From Neoceratodus forsteri (lineage: Eukaryota; Chordata; Ceratodontiformes; Ceratodontidae), in NCBI GenBank assembly GCA_016271365.2, contig JADMNL010000028.1, forward strand, positions 59,352,001 to 59,416,000: DNA of 64,000 nt, in the 5' to 3' direction. Shown here one piece after another: positions 33,355 to 44,561 of this stretch. A program made the position numbers and the translations under genes. Under the pieces are notes generated by a model. The model did no database searches, had not been told where the DNA came from, and was given only the letters and a program-made list of their open reading frames with translations. Numbering within the stretch: position 1 is the first letter of the stretch; each line of letters opens with the position of its first letter.

Positions 33355-35545
33355 TGATACATAGATACATAGACAGAGTCGGCAGATAAGGGCCTATGGC
33401 CCACCCAGTCTGCCCATTTGAGCTTGTAAGTTCAGTTTGTTTTCCTAGAAGTCCGTTGCCCCTTACCCCTGACCTCCAGAATTCCTTTATGTCTATCCCA
33501 TGCATACTTAAATCCCGTGATTGTTTCAGCCCCCACCACTTTCTCTGGCAGGGTGTTCCACTTGTCCACCACCCGTTCTGTGAAGAAATTCTTTTCTCAT
33601 GTTTCCTCTGAATCGTCCTCCTCAACTTCATCCCATGCCCTCTAGTCCTGGAACATCTTTTTCGCTTAAAAATAGTGTTTTCCTGCACCCTGTTCCTCCC
33701 TGTAAGATACTTGTATGTCTCTATCATATCCCCTCTCTCCCTCCTGTCCTCCAGGGAGTACATGTTCAGTTCCTTCAACCTGTCTTCATAGGACTTGTGA
33801 TGCAATCCATGCACCATCTTTGTTGCCCTCCTCTGAACCTTCTCTACCCTATGTCCTTACGTAGGTATTGTCTCCAGAACTGTACACTGTACTCCAGGTG
33901 GGGCCTCACTAGTGTCTTGTATAGTGGAATTATGACCTCCCTTTTCCTGCTGGTGATGCCCCTGCCTATACATCCCAGCATCCTATTTGCTTTACCCGCT
34001 GCCTTGTCACACTGTTTCCCTACTTGAGGTCATCAGAGATGACAACCCCAAGATCCTTTCCTGCTTGGCTGCATTATATCCTCACCCCCAACTGATATAT
34101 TGTGCAGGGTTTTGTGCCCATATGCATTATCTTGCACTTCTTTGCATTGAATTTCAACTGCCAAACCCCTGACCATTCTTCAAGTTTCTGCAGGTCCTTC
34201 TCATTCTGTCTCACCCTCTGGTGTGTCTACTCTGTTACAGAGCTTTGTGTCATCAGCGAACAGTGAAATTCTGCCTTCTAGGTCATGCGCAATGTCACTG
34301 ATGAAGATGTTGAATAGGACCGGTCCCAGCACTAATCCCTGTGGTACCCCACTGGTCACTCTTCCCTCTGTGGAGTGACAGCCATTTACCACCACCCTCT
34401 GTGTCCTGCCACCCAGCCAGTTACCTACACACCACACTACTGTCCTGCCCGCACCCATATTCCTGTTTGTGTAATAGTCTTCTACGTGGCACAGTGTCAA
34501 AGGCCTTGCTGAAGTCCAGATAGGCCATGTCCACTGCCCTCCCCTGATCCACCTCCCTAGTCACCCAGTCAAAAAATTCAACGAGGTTGGTCTGACATGA
34601 CCTCCCCCTGGTGAAACCATGCTGCCTTGGGTCCTGTAGTCCATTGACAACCAGATGTTCCACTAATCTCTCCTTCAGTAGTGCTTCCATGATCTTCCCC
34701 ACTACCGAGGTGAGGCTGACTGGTCTGTAGTTCCCTGCTTCCTCTTTGTTCCCACTTTTGTATAAGGGGACTACATCTGCTGTCCTCCAGTCTTTGGGTA
34801 CCTCCCCTGTTTCCAGTGATCGGCTAAACAGGATAGCCAAAGGTTCAGCCACCATCTCTCTTAGTTCTTTAAGGACCCTGGGGTGCACCCCATCTGGCCC
34901 CATTGCTTTTATCAACTCTTATTACTTCCAGTTCCTTCAGGACCCTTTCTCGTAAAGGGACTTGTGTCCATTTCTGCACCATTCTCACCCCTTGTACTCC
35001 TTCAGACCCATTACCCTCCTCTTCCTTAGTAAAGACTGAGCAGAAATACCTGTTCAATATGTCAGCTTTACTGTTGTCATCCTCCACGCGGCCCCATCCT
35101 CCCCTTCAGTCTCACTATCCCTCCCTTTGTCTTTCTTTTCACTTATGTACCTGTAAAGGTTTTGTCCCTCTACCCACTGATTTTGCAATGTGTTCTTCTG
35201 TCTGAGCTTTGGCTTCCCTTACTGACCTCCCTGCCTCCCTTTGCTTCTCCTGGTACTTCTCCTCATCCCTTCTGCCTGTGTCTTTTGTATTGCCTGAATG
35301 CAATCTTTTTGGCTTTCACTTTCTTTGCTACCTCTTTGGAAAACCATAATGGTCTCCTCTTCCTTTTCCTCTTGCTAACCTGCTTAATGCATAATTCTGT
35401 TGTTCTTGTAATCCCCATTTTAAATACTGCCCACTGTTCCTCAACCCCTGATTCCTGTCCCATTCCCCTTAATGCCTCTTTCAAGTATCTCCCCATTTTC
35501 CCAAAGTCTGCCCCCCTAAAATCCAGTTTGTAATGTATTTTTTAC
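33355..35545 (-). mobile_element. CR1-clade LINE inserted in the hAT transposase
   Basis: Minus-strand CR1, 3' end at the left with an atacatagatacatag tail. Blocks: endonuclease linker RRPLWFSKEVAKKVKAKKIA (35263-35496), RT start SNGARWGAPQGP/MIKAMGPDGVHPRVLKEL (34421-35087), [73 protein letters not shown] and [14 protein letters not shown] with intact FADD (34201-34500), then the C-terminal part (33347-33817). Frameshifts are few, and the active site is preserved. Confidence 0.92.
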
Positions 35546-35589
35546 ATTGCTGTTTAAAATTTTTAACAGCTTGACCACTGAAATGTGTT

Positions 35590-36361
35590 ATTTAATTAAA
35601 TTAACAATGTCACACCCTTGTAAGTGACTTCAGACCCTTTTTTTAAGAGAATTTCAAGTTCACTGCCACCTATGGGACCACTCTGCTTCACATATTCAGC
35701 ACTGTTTCTCAACATTTCAACCGAGTTAAGCAGCTCTGACATTTCAACTACTTCTTTTTGAAATACTAGTGAGAATCTGGAAAGTGGCTGAAGCAACTGT
35801 TCAAAATACAAAAGGTGTGCCACCATTTGGAGTTTAGTCATAATTTGCAACACTCCCTTGGCTTTGGCCTGGTCATGAGTTGGGACTGCGGCCATAGATT
35901 CTAAACCAGCACACATTACAGGGTATGATTTGGTAACAGCCCAGGTGGCAAGAAGTTTATGCTGCACCCAACGAGTGCCATGAGCCTTCTTGGGCTTTTC
36001 AACCGACATCACCAGTGCCTGGGCAAGGGACCGCAACTCTGTGAGTTGCTTAATACTTTTATAATAAAGATAAAACAGTTGGGTCAGAAAGTTTGAAATT
36101 TCATTAAAACAGGTGTTATCCAAAGCCTCTTTTATGGCCAGTTCTAATCTGAGTGAGAAACAGTGAACAGCAACTAACCACTCAATGTCTTCCCTTAAAA
36201 GCGCAACAAGACCACGTCTTACACCCACATTGACAGCTGCCCCATCATCCCCAAACCCCATTTTCTTTATACTAAGGCCACTTTCTGCAAGAATATCTAA
36301 GAGGAGATTGTTCAATCCATTACTTGTGCCATCTGATACGGCTTTCATTTACAGAACTTTA
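35590..36361 (-). pseudogene. hAT transposase, central catalytic region
   Basis: Open for 250 codons (35596-36348): VKAVSDGTSNGLNNLLLDIL-like start, KMGFGDDGAAVNVGVRRGLV (Asp of the catalytic D in the GDGAAVN context, as in ZNF862-type hATs that read SDGASVM), VAVHCFSLRLELAIKEAL (conserved CxxHRLEL-like motif; His present), HGTRWVQHKLLATWAV (the RW motif). The order and motifs are hAT transposase. Interrupted on the right by a Harbinger MITE and on the left by a CR1. Confidence 0.87.
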
Positions 36362-36728
36362 GGGCCCGATTTTCAAACAGGGACGTAGGGTTTGTGACCA
36401 AGCCCTGTGTCCCACTAAGTTTGCTGCAACTTGAGCCAGATTTTATAACCTTGGAAGCAAGTTGTGACAGTGCCCTCATTTTATGGCAGTTTGCACCAAA
36501 GCTGTGTGGCTCAAGCCCCGTAAACAGGCTCCCTACGGACACAAGAGATTACACCAGGGGGCTGCGCAACTTTGCTGCATCGCCGCAAGGGACTTGCGGC
36601 AGTGGGGTTATGGCAAGCTTCTTTTTATAATTGCACTTGTGGCACAGTTTGACACAAATCGCCACTTGTGTCAAACTCTCTACCGCAAGTCCCTTGCGAC
36701 GAATGCAACTCTTTTGAAAATCGGGCCC
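36362..36728. mobile_element. PIF/Harbinger-type MITE with TTA duplication
   Basis: 367 bases with inverted termini GGGCCCGATTTTCAAA and TTTTGAAAATCGGGCCC, flanked by TTA on both sides (36359-36361 and 36729-36731). A 3-base TTA duplication and GGGCC termini fit PIF/Harbinger MITEs. The interior has an inverted pair around cgcaagggacttgcgg. Inserted in the hAT transposase between NPSNGQVETK and MKAVSDG. Confidence 0.92.
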
Positions 36729-36731
36729 TTA

Positions 36732-37161
36732 GTCTCCACTTGACCATTGCTGGGATTTACATAAATAGCATAAACTAGTTCCTTTTCAATTACACCACTG
36801 TCAGTACTATTGTCCATAAGCACTAAAAAATAAGTTGCATTTTTGACAGTTGCCTGCAGGTTTTCTTCTAGGTTCTTGCCAATACACAATCTAAGTTCTT
36901 TCCCCACTAACAGCATTAATGTATTTATTGCCCAAATGCAGTCCATGGTGCGTCTCTTGTTCTGCTATCGCTTCAGACTTTTTAATTTGGATGTCCTCTT
37001 TGGCCATCATATACAGGATCTCCATCAGCCTGCCTAGAACCATCCTATGCTGTTCCTCTGCATTACTGAAAGCTCTCCCTGCAGATCAATTAAAATTGTT
37101 TAGCTCTGGGTCCAAACTCCTACTGCCCCTTCACTATTTAAACAGACCAACTGTGGTGTGG

Positions 37162-37201
<40 letters not shown>

Positions 37202-37371
37202 CAGTGACCTTGTTTTACCAAATTTCTAAACATAATAGCTTTCTTGTGCTGTTCTGTTTGAAGAAGTTTCCAGATGGTGTCAACTTTTAGCTGGAGGCCT
37301 GTTATCCCTGAAATTAATGCCTCACCGAAGTTCCTCAACCCATGTAGCTCATCTCTGTACGCACAGCACAA
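36732..37371 (-). pseudogene. hAT transposase, N-terminal region
   Basis: Frames 36680-36946 (LRLCIGKNLEENLQATVKNA, FLVLMDNSTDSGVIEKELVY: first catalytic Asp region, matching the hAT pattern FxLxxDxSTDxSxxExLxVY) and 37138-37371. An AT microsatellite sits at 37164-37200 and breaks the frame. The start codon is not resolved. Confidence 0.8.
37164..37200. repeat. (AT)n microsatellite
   Basis: Perfect AT tract of about 37 bases, directly visible; interrupts the hAT N-terminal coding region. Confidence 0.97.
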
Positions 37372-38447
37372 TTTGCAACTAACATGTACTGCAAAGTCTC
37401 CCTCACTGCTTATCTGTAGCCAGTTGTTTTCTGATCATACTTATGGTGCCATCCTTCAGCAGTTGCTAGTTTTACTCCAGCTATGTCAGACAGACTGCAA
37501 TTATTAAAAAGTTTGAAGTTAGGGTAAACAGAGGTGTCTGGGTGTGCACTTAACACATTTCAGTGGCTGTACTGAGAATGCTGGTCCTGCAGCATTATAA
37601 GTGCAGAGTGGCAGCTCAGCTGTTACCATCCTGCCGAGCTAACTGTGCAACAGTGCATGTTGGTCAGAATTCAACAACCGAGGGTCTGGCCCCGCCCCAG
37701 TCTCTCTCTGCAGCCTTTTTGCAATGCAGGCTTTTTTCACAGGAAGTGAAGGCCACCTCCTAGCACAATGACTTCATGGGAACAGCAAGAGTAGACCTTC
37801 GACAGCAGAAAGAGGAGCAGACAGACTCAGGGTTAACTGAATTCTCCCAATGCTCGCCCCTTCCCCCAAAAACAGGCTGGCACTAGAGACACATTGGTTA
37901 AATCCCCAACCCTCGCAGCCTTGGCTGGCAAGGCATCCCTCTAATGATGTGTTATTGTGCAGGGCAGAGGTCATGGCTTGGATCACACATAGCAAGGCAC
38001 ATTACTTCATTTTTCACACTGGGCTGGCACAATGATGTCCACACACAATACAACTTTTTCACTGCAAAAGCAGGGCACAACACTTGAACAGCTCAGACAG
38101 TTTGAGTAAAATCTTTGAAAAGTCACAACCTGGAAGTATGGCAGAAGCTGGGGGCTCCATTAACTGAATGCGGTGGCTGCACCGTCACTTCAATACATTT
38201 GTAGTGAAGCAAGCTGTGCGGTGCAGCACCATTACAGTTAGTAGAACCCCACTGTCCACCATACTTCGGGTCAGAGACTTTCACAAGTAAAATAAACTCA
38301 GTTCGGTGTAGAGAAAATGCTGCTTTTAGTGTACAAATCTAAACTGGAGGAAGCCTTTCAGGAGTAGAGCCCCCTAATTTGGACAGTTTTCCTTTAAGAA
38401 GGATAACAAAATATGTCAACTTCGGTTATAGACTAACTGCAAACTTT
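37372..38447 (-). other. hAT element 5' non-coding region, proximal part
   Basis: Non-coding. It contains one unit of a roughly 57-60-base repeat (ttttcactgcaaaagcagggcac, split here as ttttcactgcaaaag + cagggcacaacacttg) at about 38051-38100, and a catttttcacactgggctgg segment at about 38010. Both recur at 57.40-57.78 kb on the far side of DIRS A. This ties the two sides together as one interrupted element. Confidence 0.7.
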
Positions 38448-38471
38448 TTATATATATATATATATATATAA
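38448..38471. repeat. (TA)n microsatellite at probable DIRS A edge
   Basis: Perfect TA tract. DIRS A sequence is recognised to the right from about 38490; hAT-like sequence to the left. Confidence 0.85.
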
Positions 38472-38565
38472 ATATAATACAGCAGAATAGAGAGATGTCT
38501 AAAAAGTTGGGGATAATAAAAGAGGACCCCCTCTGGCATACGGATAAGATTCTCCACAAGGGCCT

Positions 38566-38660
38566 CCATTGACAATGTTGGAGCTACAGAAAAGGAAATT
38601 ATGGTAAGTTTGAAGAAATTTCTTCTTTCTATAGCGCTCCACATTGTCAATGGGTAATCA
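38566..38660 (-). repeat. Internal complementary region of DIRS A
   Basis: Two facing copies of one motif: ccattgacaatgttggagct (38571-38590) and gcgctccacattgtcaatgg (38634-38653). They flank an inner part with ttcttctttctatag. The right half, reverse-complemented, matches the element's 5' terminus at 57377-57407. The layout and position, just 3' of the recombinase, equal those of DIRS B. In DIRS elements this region is thought to serve as template for joining the two ends in the circular intermediate. Confidence 0.85.
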
Positions 38661-39064
38661 AAACAATTGGGTTCTAAGAAGCAGTACCCAGAAAATATGG
38701 GAGGGAGGAGACTATTATTCCATATGCCAGAAACAAGTAGAGAAATTACTTGTGAACTGTTGCCCGCAACACTCTGTGACCAAAAGCTGCATCAGCAGAC
38801 CTCTTAACATCCAATTTGTAATGTTTTGTGAATGTGTGGATGGAACACCACATAGCTGCTTTGCATAGCTCTAAAACCGATGCTTCGCCTCTCTCCACCC
38901 AGGAAGTTGCCATAGTCCTGGTGGACTGAGCTTTGATGAGAGCCAGAGTCCTCTTCTTTTTCGTGACATAGGCCTAAGCAACGCAGGCCCGCACTCATCT
39001 AGCTAGAGTGGCCTTAAAGGCTTTTTGACCCTGCTTGGCTTGCCTTGGCTGCTCCAGAAAGAAC
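38661..39064 (-). pseudogene. DIRS A tyrosine recombinase, C-terminal part
   Basis: Reads, with frameshifts, KRRTLALIKAQSTRTMATSW, VLELCKAAMWCSIHTFTKHY and KLDVKRSADAAFGHRVLRA. It parallels the DIRS B recombinase (GLRAHSTRGTAASLA..., CKAATWKSVRTFVKHYSLDV). The catalytic HxxR is degraded to QSTR; the C-terminal Tyr (KHY) is kept. The upstream part is at 41576-42143 and beyond DIRS B. Confidence 0.83.
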
Positions 39065-41575
39065 AAACTGAGCTCACAAACACTGGAAGCTGCGGTGAAA
39101 GGGGAGGTGGTAATTGTGGGGTACTTCAACCTGCCCAAGGTGGACTGGAGCATTCCCTCTACATGTGCTAGGAGTCAGGTGATCATGGAAGGACTGCAGA
39201 GTGGGTTCCTGACTCAGGGCATCACTGAACCAACAAGAGCTGAGGCAATTCTTGATCTGGTGCTCACAAATGGGGAGCATGTACAGGAAATAATGGTCAG
39301 GGAGCCACTGGGGGGAAGTGACCATTGCACAGTGTGGTTCCAGTTGAATATGGGCACGGAAAGCATCGTGACTAAGACCAAAATCATGGATTTCAGGAGG
39401 GTGGACTTCAGAAAAATGGGTGAAGTGCTAAGGAGCCATCTGGCAGGGATCAGAGCAGATACAGGGGTAGACCAAAGGTGGTCCATCATTAAGGAAGGAA
39501 TACTGGTTGCCACCGATGAGTGCGTTAGGCTCAGGGGGAAGAACACCAGGGCCAACGTGCCCAGCTGGTTCAGTTCTGGGGTTGCCCAGGCAGTAAGGGA
39601 AAAGAGGCTGGCCTATAGAAAATTCAGGAAGACCAAGAGAGGTGGATAGGAAAAATTACCTAAGGTTGGTTAGTGAGGCAAGTAAGGAAGTCCGGAGAGC
39701 AAAGGCACAGAAAGAGCTGCAGATAGCTGAAGGAATTAAGAAGGGGAGAAGGATTTCTTTCACTATAGAGCTGAGAAAAGGGACAAGAAAGAAAGAATTA
39801 TTAGGCTTAAGAAAGGGGTGGAGTGGGTGGAGGATAATGAGGGGAAAGCATAGATACTAAATGAATACTTCTGTTCTGTCTTCACCAAGGAGAAGGATGG
39901 ATCTGTGCCTTCAGGAGGGAAAAGAGGAGCAGGGGGGAAGGGAAACACAGATGTAGTGATAGAGGAGGACAGAGTAAGGGAGGGGCTGCTGGCATATAAG
40001 GTGGACAAATCACCAGGCCCAGACACAGTACTGACTGAGGAGCTGGCAGGGCCACTGGCAGACCTATTTAATAGTTCTCTAGAGTCAGGCGTGGTACCGC
40101 AGGACTGAAGAACAACACATGTAGTGCCCCTCCACAGAAGCAGTTCCAAGGATGACCCAGGGAATTACAGACCAGTCAGTCTGACCTCCACTGTGGGCAA
40201 GCTCCAGGAGACCACACTAAAGGAAAGGTGGTGGAATATCTAGAGGAGCATGGTCTCCAGGATGCGGGGCAGAATGGGTTCATGGGGGGGGATCGTGTCA
40301 AACGAATCTAATTGACTTTTTTGACTGTGTCACTAAGACAGTAGACAGGGGCCAAGTGGTAGACATCCTCTATCTTGATTTCAGCGAGGCCTTTGACTCT
40401 GTGCCCACAAAAGGTTGATAGGGAAATTGGTGGATCTTGGAGTTGGGGAAAAGATGGCCAGATGAGTGAAAAACTGGCTGCAGGACAGACCCAGAGGGTG
40501 GTTGTCAGGGGAGAGTTATCTGGCACCAGAGAGGTAACCAGTGGGGTCCTGCAGGGCTCGGTGCTGGGGCAAGTGTTGTTCAATGTCTTCATCAATGACA
40601 TTGGGGATGGTATTAGAGCAAAATGTGCCTATTTGCAGATGAGAGCAAGCTCTGCAGAACAGCAGACACAGCTGAAGGAATACAGGACCTACAGGAAGGT
40701 CTGGAAAAGCTGAGGAGGTGGTCCAGGATCTGGCAGCTTGGCTTCAATGCCAAGAAATGCAAAGTTATGCATATTGGAGCCAAGAATCCCAGGACAGAGT
40801 ACTACCTGCCTGGAGTCCGAGTATCTGAATCAGAGGAGGAGAAGGACCTGGGAGTGATAATCACTAGTGACCTGAAGCACTCCACAGAGTGCAAGAAAGC
40901 AGCAGCAAAGGCAAACAAGATGCTGGGATGCATATCTAGGGGGATTTGTAGTAGGATAGAAGAGGTTATACTGCCCTTGTACTGGTCACTGGTAAGGCCG
41001 CATCTAGAGTATGGAGTTCAGTACTGGTGTCCACACCTCAAAAAAGGATATTAACCTGCTGGAGAAGGTCCAGAGGAGGGCTACAAAAATGATAGCGGGT
41101 CAGCAGGGTAAGGCATATGAGGAGAGGTTGAGGGCACTGAACATGTACTCCCTGGAAGACAAGAGAGAGAGAGGGGAACATGATTGGGACCTTCAAGTAC
41201 TTGAAAGGGATAAATAAAATTGATAAGGACAGTCTCTTCAAGCTGAGTGGCAACCATAACACGAGAGGGCACAGTCTTAAGCTGGAGGGTGGGAGGTTTA
41301 GGACGGAGGTCAGAAAGCACTTCTTTACAGAGAGGGTAGTGGACACTTGGAATACACTGCTGGAAGAGGTCATCCCATTGAAGACAGTGGGCAGCTTCAA
41401 GAGAGGCTGGGATAGGCATAGGGGGAAGGTAAGGATCATGGGTAGGGAGGATGGGAGGAGTGGGGAGGGAGGGCAGGGACATTAGCTCAAGCTGTAAACC
41501 CTGCAATATGAGCAGACTTGATAGACCAAATGGCCTTCTTCTGCTGGCTTCTTCATATGTTCGTATGTACATAAA
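39065..41575 (+). mobile_element. CR1-clade LINE inserted in DIRS A recombinase
   Basis: Plus-strand CR1 carrying much of the endonuclease (39035-39649: VVIVGYFNLPKVDW, where GDFN is GYFN; LDLVLTNGEH; LGGSDHCTVWF with intact SDH), RT (GPDTVLTEELAGPLADLF, NYRPVSLTSTVGKLQ, GVLQGSVLGQVLFNVFINDI, LFADESKLCRTADT with FADE for FADD), and the C-terminal region (40623-41054 and 41011-41485) ending in ttcatatgttcgtatgtac. This copy is a different subfamily from the other CR1s: its 3' end and C-terminus (ARGLSSRIEEVI-like, LEYGVQYWCPHL) differ. Several frameshifts. Confidence 0.9.
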
Positions 41576-42143
41576 CAGACTATCTGACTTTCAAAACTCA
41601 GCTGTCCGTTTAACTGTCCGTCGCAAATCCAGCTTGTGCAATTCCTTCTCCTTGGGGTGAGAAGGTTACAGACAGAAGGATGTAAGGCATATTTGCTGGT
41701 TCACATGGAAGGCCGTGGGCACTTTAGGGACGAAAGACGGGACTGTCCTGAGTACCACCTTTTCTTTATGCATAATAAGGTATGGCTCCTTGTGAGACAA
41801 GGTCTGGAGTTCAGCTCTCCTAGCTGAACACATGGCCATTAAGAAACACACCTTCTAGGACAACACATCCAGCGATATGGATGATAGCGACTCGAAAGGC
41901 TCTTTACATTGAGCATTCAAAACCAGATGTAGATCCCACAGGAGAACCGGAGATCAAAACACCAGATGACTCCTGCTAACTGCGCATAAAAAACAAATAA
42001 CCTCTTTATTAGTTATAGGGAGGACCCCAAGAATGCTCTGAGAGCGGAAACCTGACCTCTCAGTGTGCTCAATGCCAGCCTTTTCTCCATGCCTTCCTGT
42101 AGGAAAACCAAAATCTGTGGAACTGAGGCCTTGGAAGGCTTAA
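41576..42143 (-). pseudogene. DIRS A tyrosine recombinase, middle part
   Basis: Frame 41666-41851 reads MAMCSARRAELQTLSHKEPY, VVLRTVPSFVPKVPTAFHVN and then LHKLDLRRTVKRTAEF in another frame. It parallels DIRS B (AITSARRISELQVLCTEPSY; FLPKVVSEFHLN; LHSMDAKRAIFYYLV). The first catalytic Arg region (SARR) is kept. Interrupted on the left by a CR1 and on the right by DIRS B. Confidence 0.87.
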
Positions 42144-42346
42144 AAGAAAAAATTACTCACCGCAGTAATCTTCTTTCTTCCAAGGGGCCCTTTAGCATCA
42201 GTAACTTTTACACTTAGCTGGCTAGGTGCAACTGCCTAGGTACTGTGCCTTTAAGAGATATTTAAATGAGCTTAGGGCCAAGCCAATCAGAAGACAGGAA
42301 GGGGAGTGAGCTGAGTGAGAGCTATCGATGGCTTCAGAATTTTTTC
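42144..42346. repeat. DIRS B terminal inverted repeat, 3' end
   Basis: Inverted match to 47041-47214 across about 175 bases: e.g. gatatttaaatgagcttagg here, cctaagctcatttaaatatc there. The outer 40 bases (agaaaaaattactcaccgcag and aatcttctttc) match only the internal complementary region. Confidence 0.95.
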
Positions 42347-42541
42347 AAAGGAAAAACGAAGGCAATTGCCCCAAAAAAGAATCAACAGGATTCAAAAAAC
42401 ATGCAAATGTCCACAAAAAGTGGAACTAGAAGCAACAACAACACGAGTTAAAAACTCATCAATAAGAAACTCCAAATTTGGTAAAAAGGTGAGAGAAAGA
42501 GCCCTTCTCTGACACGTGAACCAGGGAGGAAGGGTGGGAGC

Positions 42542-42634
42542 TTACTGATGCTAAAGGACCCCTTGGGAGAAAGAAGATTACTGCAGTAATTTTTTCTTCT
42601 TACCCCAGGAGTCCTTTAGCATCAGTAACTTTTG
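42542..42634. repeat. DIRS B internal complementary region
   Basis: The left half (ttactgatgctaaaggaccc, then cttgggagaaagaagattac) is the reverse complement of the 3' terminus at 42162-42204. The right half (ttcttaccccaggagtccttt, split 20+1, then agcatcagtaac) is the reverse complement of the 5' terminus at 47181-47214. The region thus spells the joined ends of the element. This is the diagnostic DIRS arrangement. Confidence 0.95.
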
Positions 42635-42675
42635 CAGACTACCGAGCAGTACCAAGTGGGAGGTGGGCAGAGAAC

Positions 42676-43664
42676 TTACTTAGGAAAGAGGCTCTGCAGA
42701 ACCACCCTGCCAAATCTGGCATCAGATCTGGTCTGCACATCCAAACTGTAGTGTTTCACAAAGGTGCGCACAGATTTCCAGGTAGCTGCTTTGCAGACAT
42801 CCAGTAGGGGAATGTCCCTTGCTGTTGCAAGCGAGGCTGCAGTGCCCCTGGTGGAGTGAGCCCTGAGCCCCACTGGAGGTTGGTGACCAGCTTTTTCATA
42901 GCAGAAACTAATACAAGAGACCAACCAACGGGAAATGGTTCTCTTGGTAGCTGGTCTTCCCCTGCCTACATCCTCTGAGGTGAGGAACAACTGAGTGGAG
43001 GAGCCTCTGGACTGCGTATTGTGCACTAGGTAGTAGAAGATAGCTCTTTTGGCATCCATGCTGTGGAGCTTTTGGTCGCCAGGCGTGGATTTCTCAGTAA
43101 AGAAGACAGGCAGAGTAATGGACTGGTTCAAGTGAAACTCTGAAACCACCTTTGGCAGAAATGTCCTATTTGTCCTGAGCTCAGCTTTATCATTGTGAGG
43201 GATGATGTAACTTGGCTCAGTGCACAGGACCTGTAGCTCTGAAATCCTCCTGGCAGAGGTAATGGCCACCAGGAAGGCTGTCTTCCAGGTCACGAACTTG
43301 ATATGAGCAGTGAACATGGGCTCAAAGGGTGACTTCATGAATTTGTCTATGCAGAGGTTCAGGCTCCAAGGGGGAACCGTCTCCCTGACTGGAGGCTAAA
43401 GGTGCAAGAGGCCTTTGAAAAACTGTTTAAAAATGGCATGGGAAAAATTGATTTTTTCTTTCCCACTGAAAGGTAGGCCGAAACTGCCACCAGGTGAAGC
43501 TTGAGGGAAGCTGGTTTCAAGCCTGACGCTTGTAAGTGTACTAGGTAGTCTAGCAGCTGAAGGGCTGAAGCTGATAGAGGTTTGACCTTTTTGCTCTTGC
43601 ACCAGAGGGAAAACCTTTTACATTTGGTTGCATAAGTCTTCTTAGTGTTCAGTTTTTTACCCAT
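42676..43664 (-). pseudogene. DIRS B tyrosine recombinase
   Basis: Integrates the cDNA circle in place of a DDE integrase. Two overlapping frames: the N-terminal SAM-like part (43359-43664; TKKTYATKCKRFSLWCKSKK, LLDYLVHLQASGLKPASLKL) and the catalytic part (42676-43338). The catalytic part shows SARRISELQ (Arg I), HSTR in RAHSTRGTAASLA (HxxR) and Tyr in FVKHYSLDVQ. One frameshift near 43340-43360 separates them. The gene ends just before the internal complementary region. All visible catalytic residues are kept. Confidence 0.9.
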
Positions 43665-43712
43665 CCTTAGTATCTTAAGGACCTGTTCAGAGTACTGAGA
43701 GGATGGAAACTC

Positions 43713-44546
43713 TTATCTCCTCAAGAACCAAGCCTTGAGGTGAAGAGAGTGTATGTCTGGGTATTGCACCCCTGTCTGAGGAAGGGTCAGCAAGAAGTGA
43801 ACTGGAGGTAGGCGAATGGGCCTGCTGCAGGACATTGAGAGAAGGAGAGGGTACCAGGCTTGCCTGGGCCAGTCCGGAGCCACTAGGATCATCGATGTAG
43901 GCTGCTGTCTGAGTTTCACCAAAACCCTGAGTATCAGGGGAAAGGGAGGGAATGCGTATAGGAACCTCCCTGACCAGTCCAGTATCAGGGCATCCAGAGG
44001 AAGCATTTCCCGGACTTGGGGCCTGCAACAGTACTGAGAAAGCTGAAAATTGAGGGGAGAGGCAACCAGATCCACATCTGGTGTACCCCACTGCTTGAAC
44101 ACTGTGGCTAGTACTTGCTTGTTCAGTGTCCATTGGCTCTGGCCTTGACTGATGTGACTTACAGCATCCGCTAGAGTACTGAGTTTGCCTGGGTGGTGAA
44201 TAACTGAGAGGCTGACTCCCAGGAAGAATACTAGAGACCAGAGCTTCAGAGCTTCCGAACAGAGTATTCCTGATCTGGTACCACCCTGCTTGTTTATGCA
44301 AAACATTGCAGTGGTGTTGTCTGTTAGAATCTGAACCGCCTGCCCTTCTATGCTGGAAGTGAAAGCTTTGAGAGCTAGGAAGACTACTCTGAGTTCCAAA
44401 AGGTTTATGTGCAACTGTGATTCTTCAGGAGTCCAGTTGCCACTTACTGAGACACTGTCCAGATGAGCTCCCCAGCCCAAGAGGGAGGCATCTGTGGTGA
44501 TCACCCTTGTGGGAAGAGGAGCTTGAAAGGGAACCCCTGCATGCAA
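43713..44546 (-). pseudogene. DIRS B RNase H domain
   Basis: Open for 277 codons: TRVITTDASLLGWGAHLDSV (Asp), INLLELRVVFLALKAF (Glu), VQILTDNTTAMFCINKQGG (Asp), then SVIHHPGKLSTLADAVSH (His/Asp) and the DIRS-typical WGTPDVDLVASPLNFQLSQY. Full set of RNase H acidic residues. A stop near 44550 separates it from the RT, so RT and RNase H were once one ORF. Confidence 0.92.
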
Positions 44547-44561
44547 ATTTGCAGGGTTCTT

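Noticed and set aside
38426..38650. 74-codon ORF across the TA tract
   Set aside because: Frame opened by the microsatellite (YIYIYIY) and the DIRS A internal region.
42266..42512. Small ORFs within the DIRS B inverted repeat
   Set aside because: They lie in terminal repeat and spacer sequence, with no family match and no counterpart in DIRS A.
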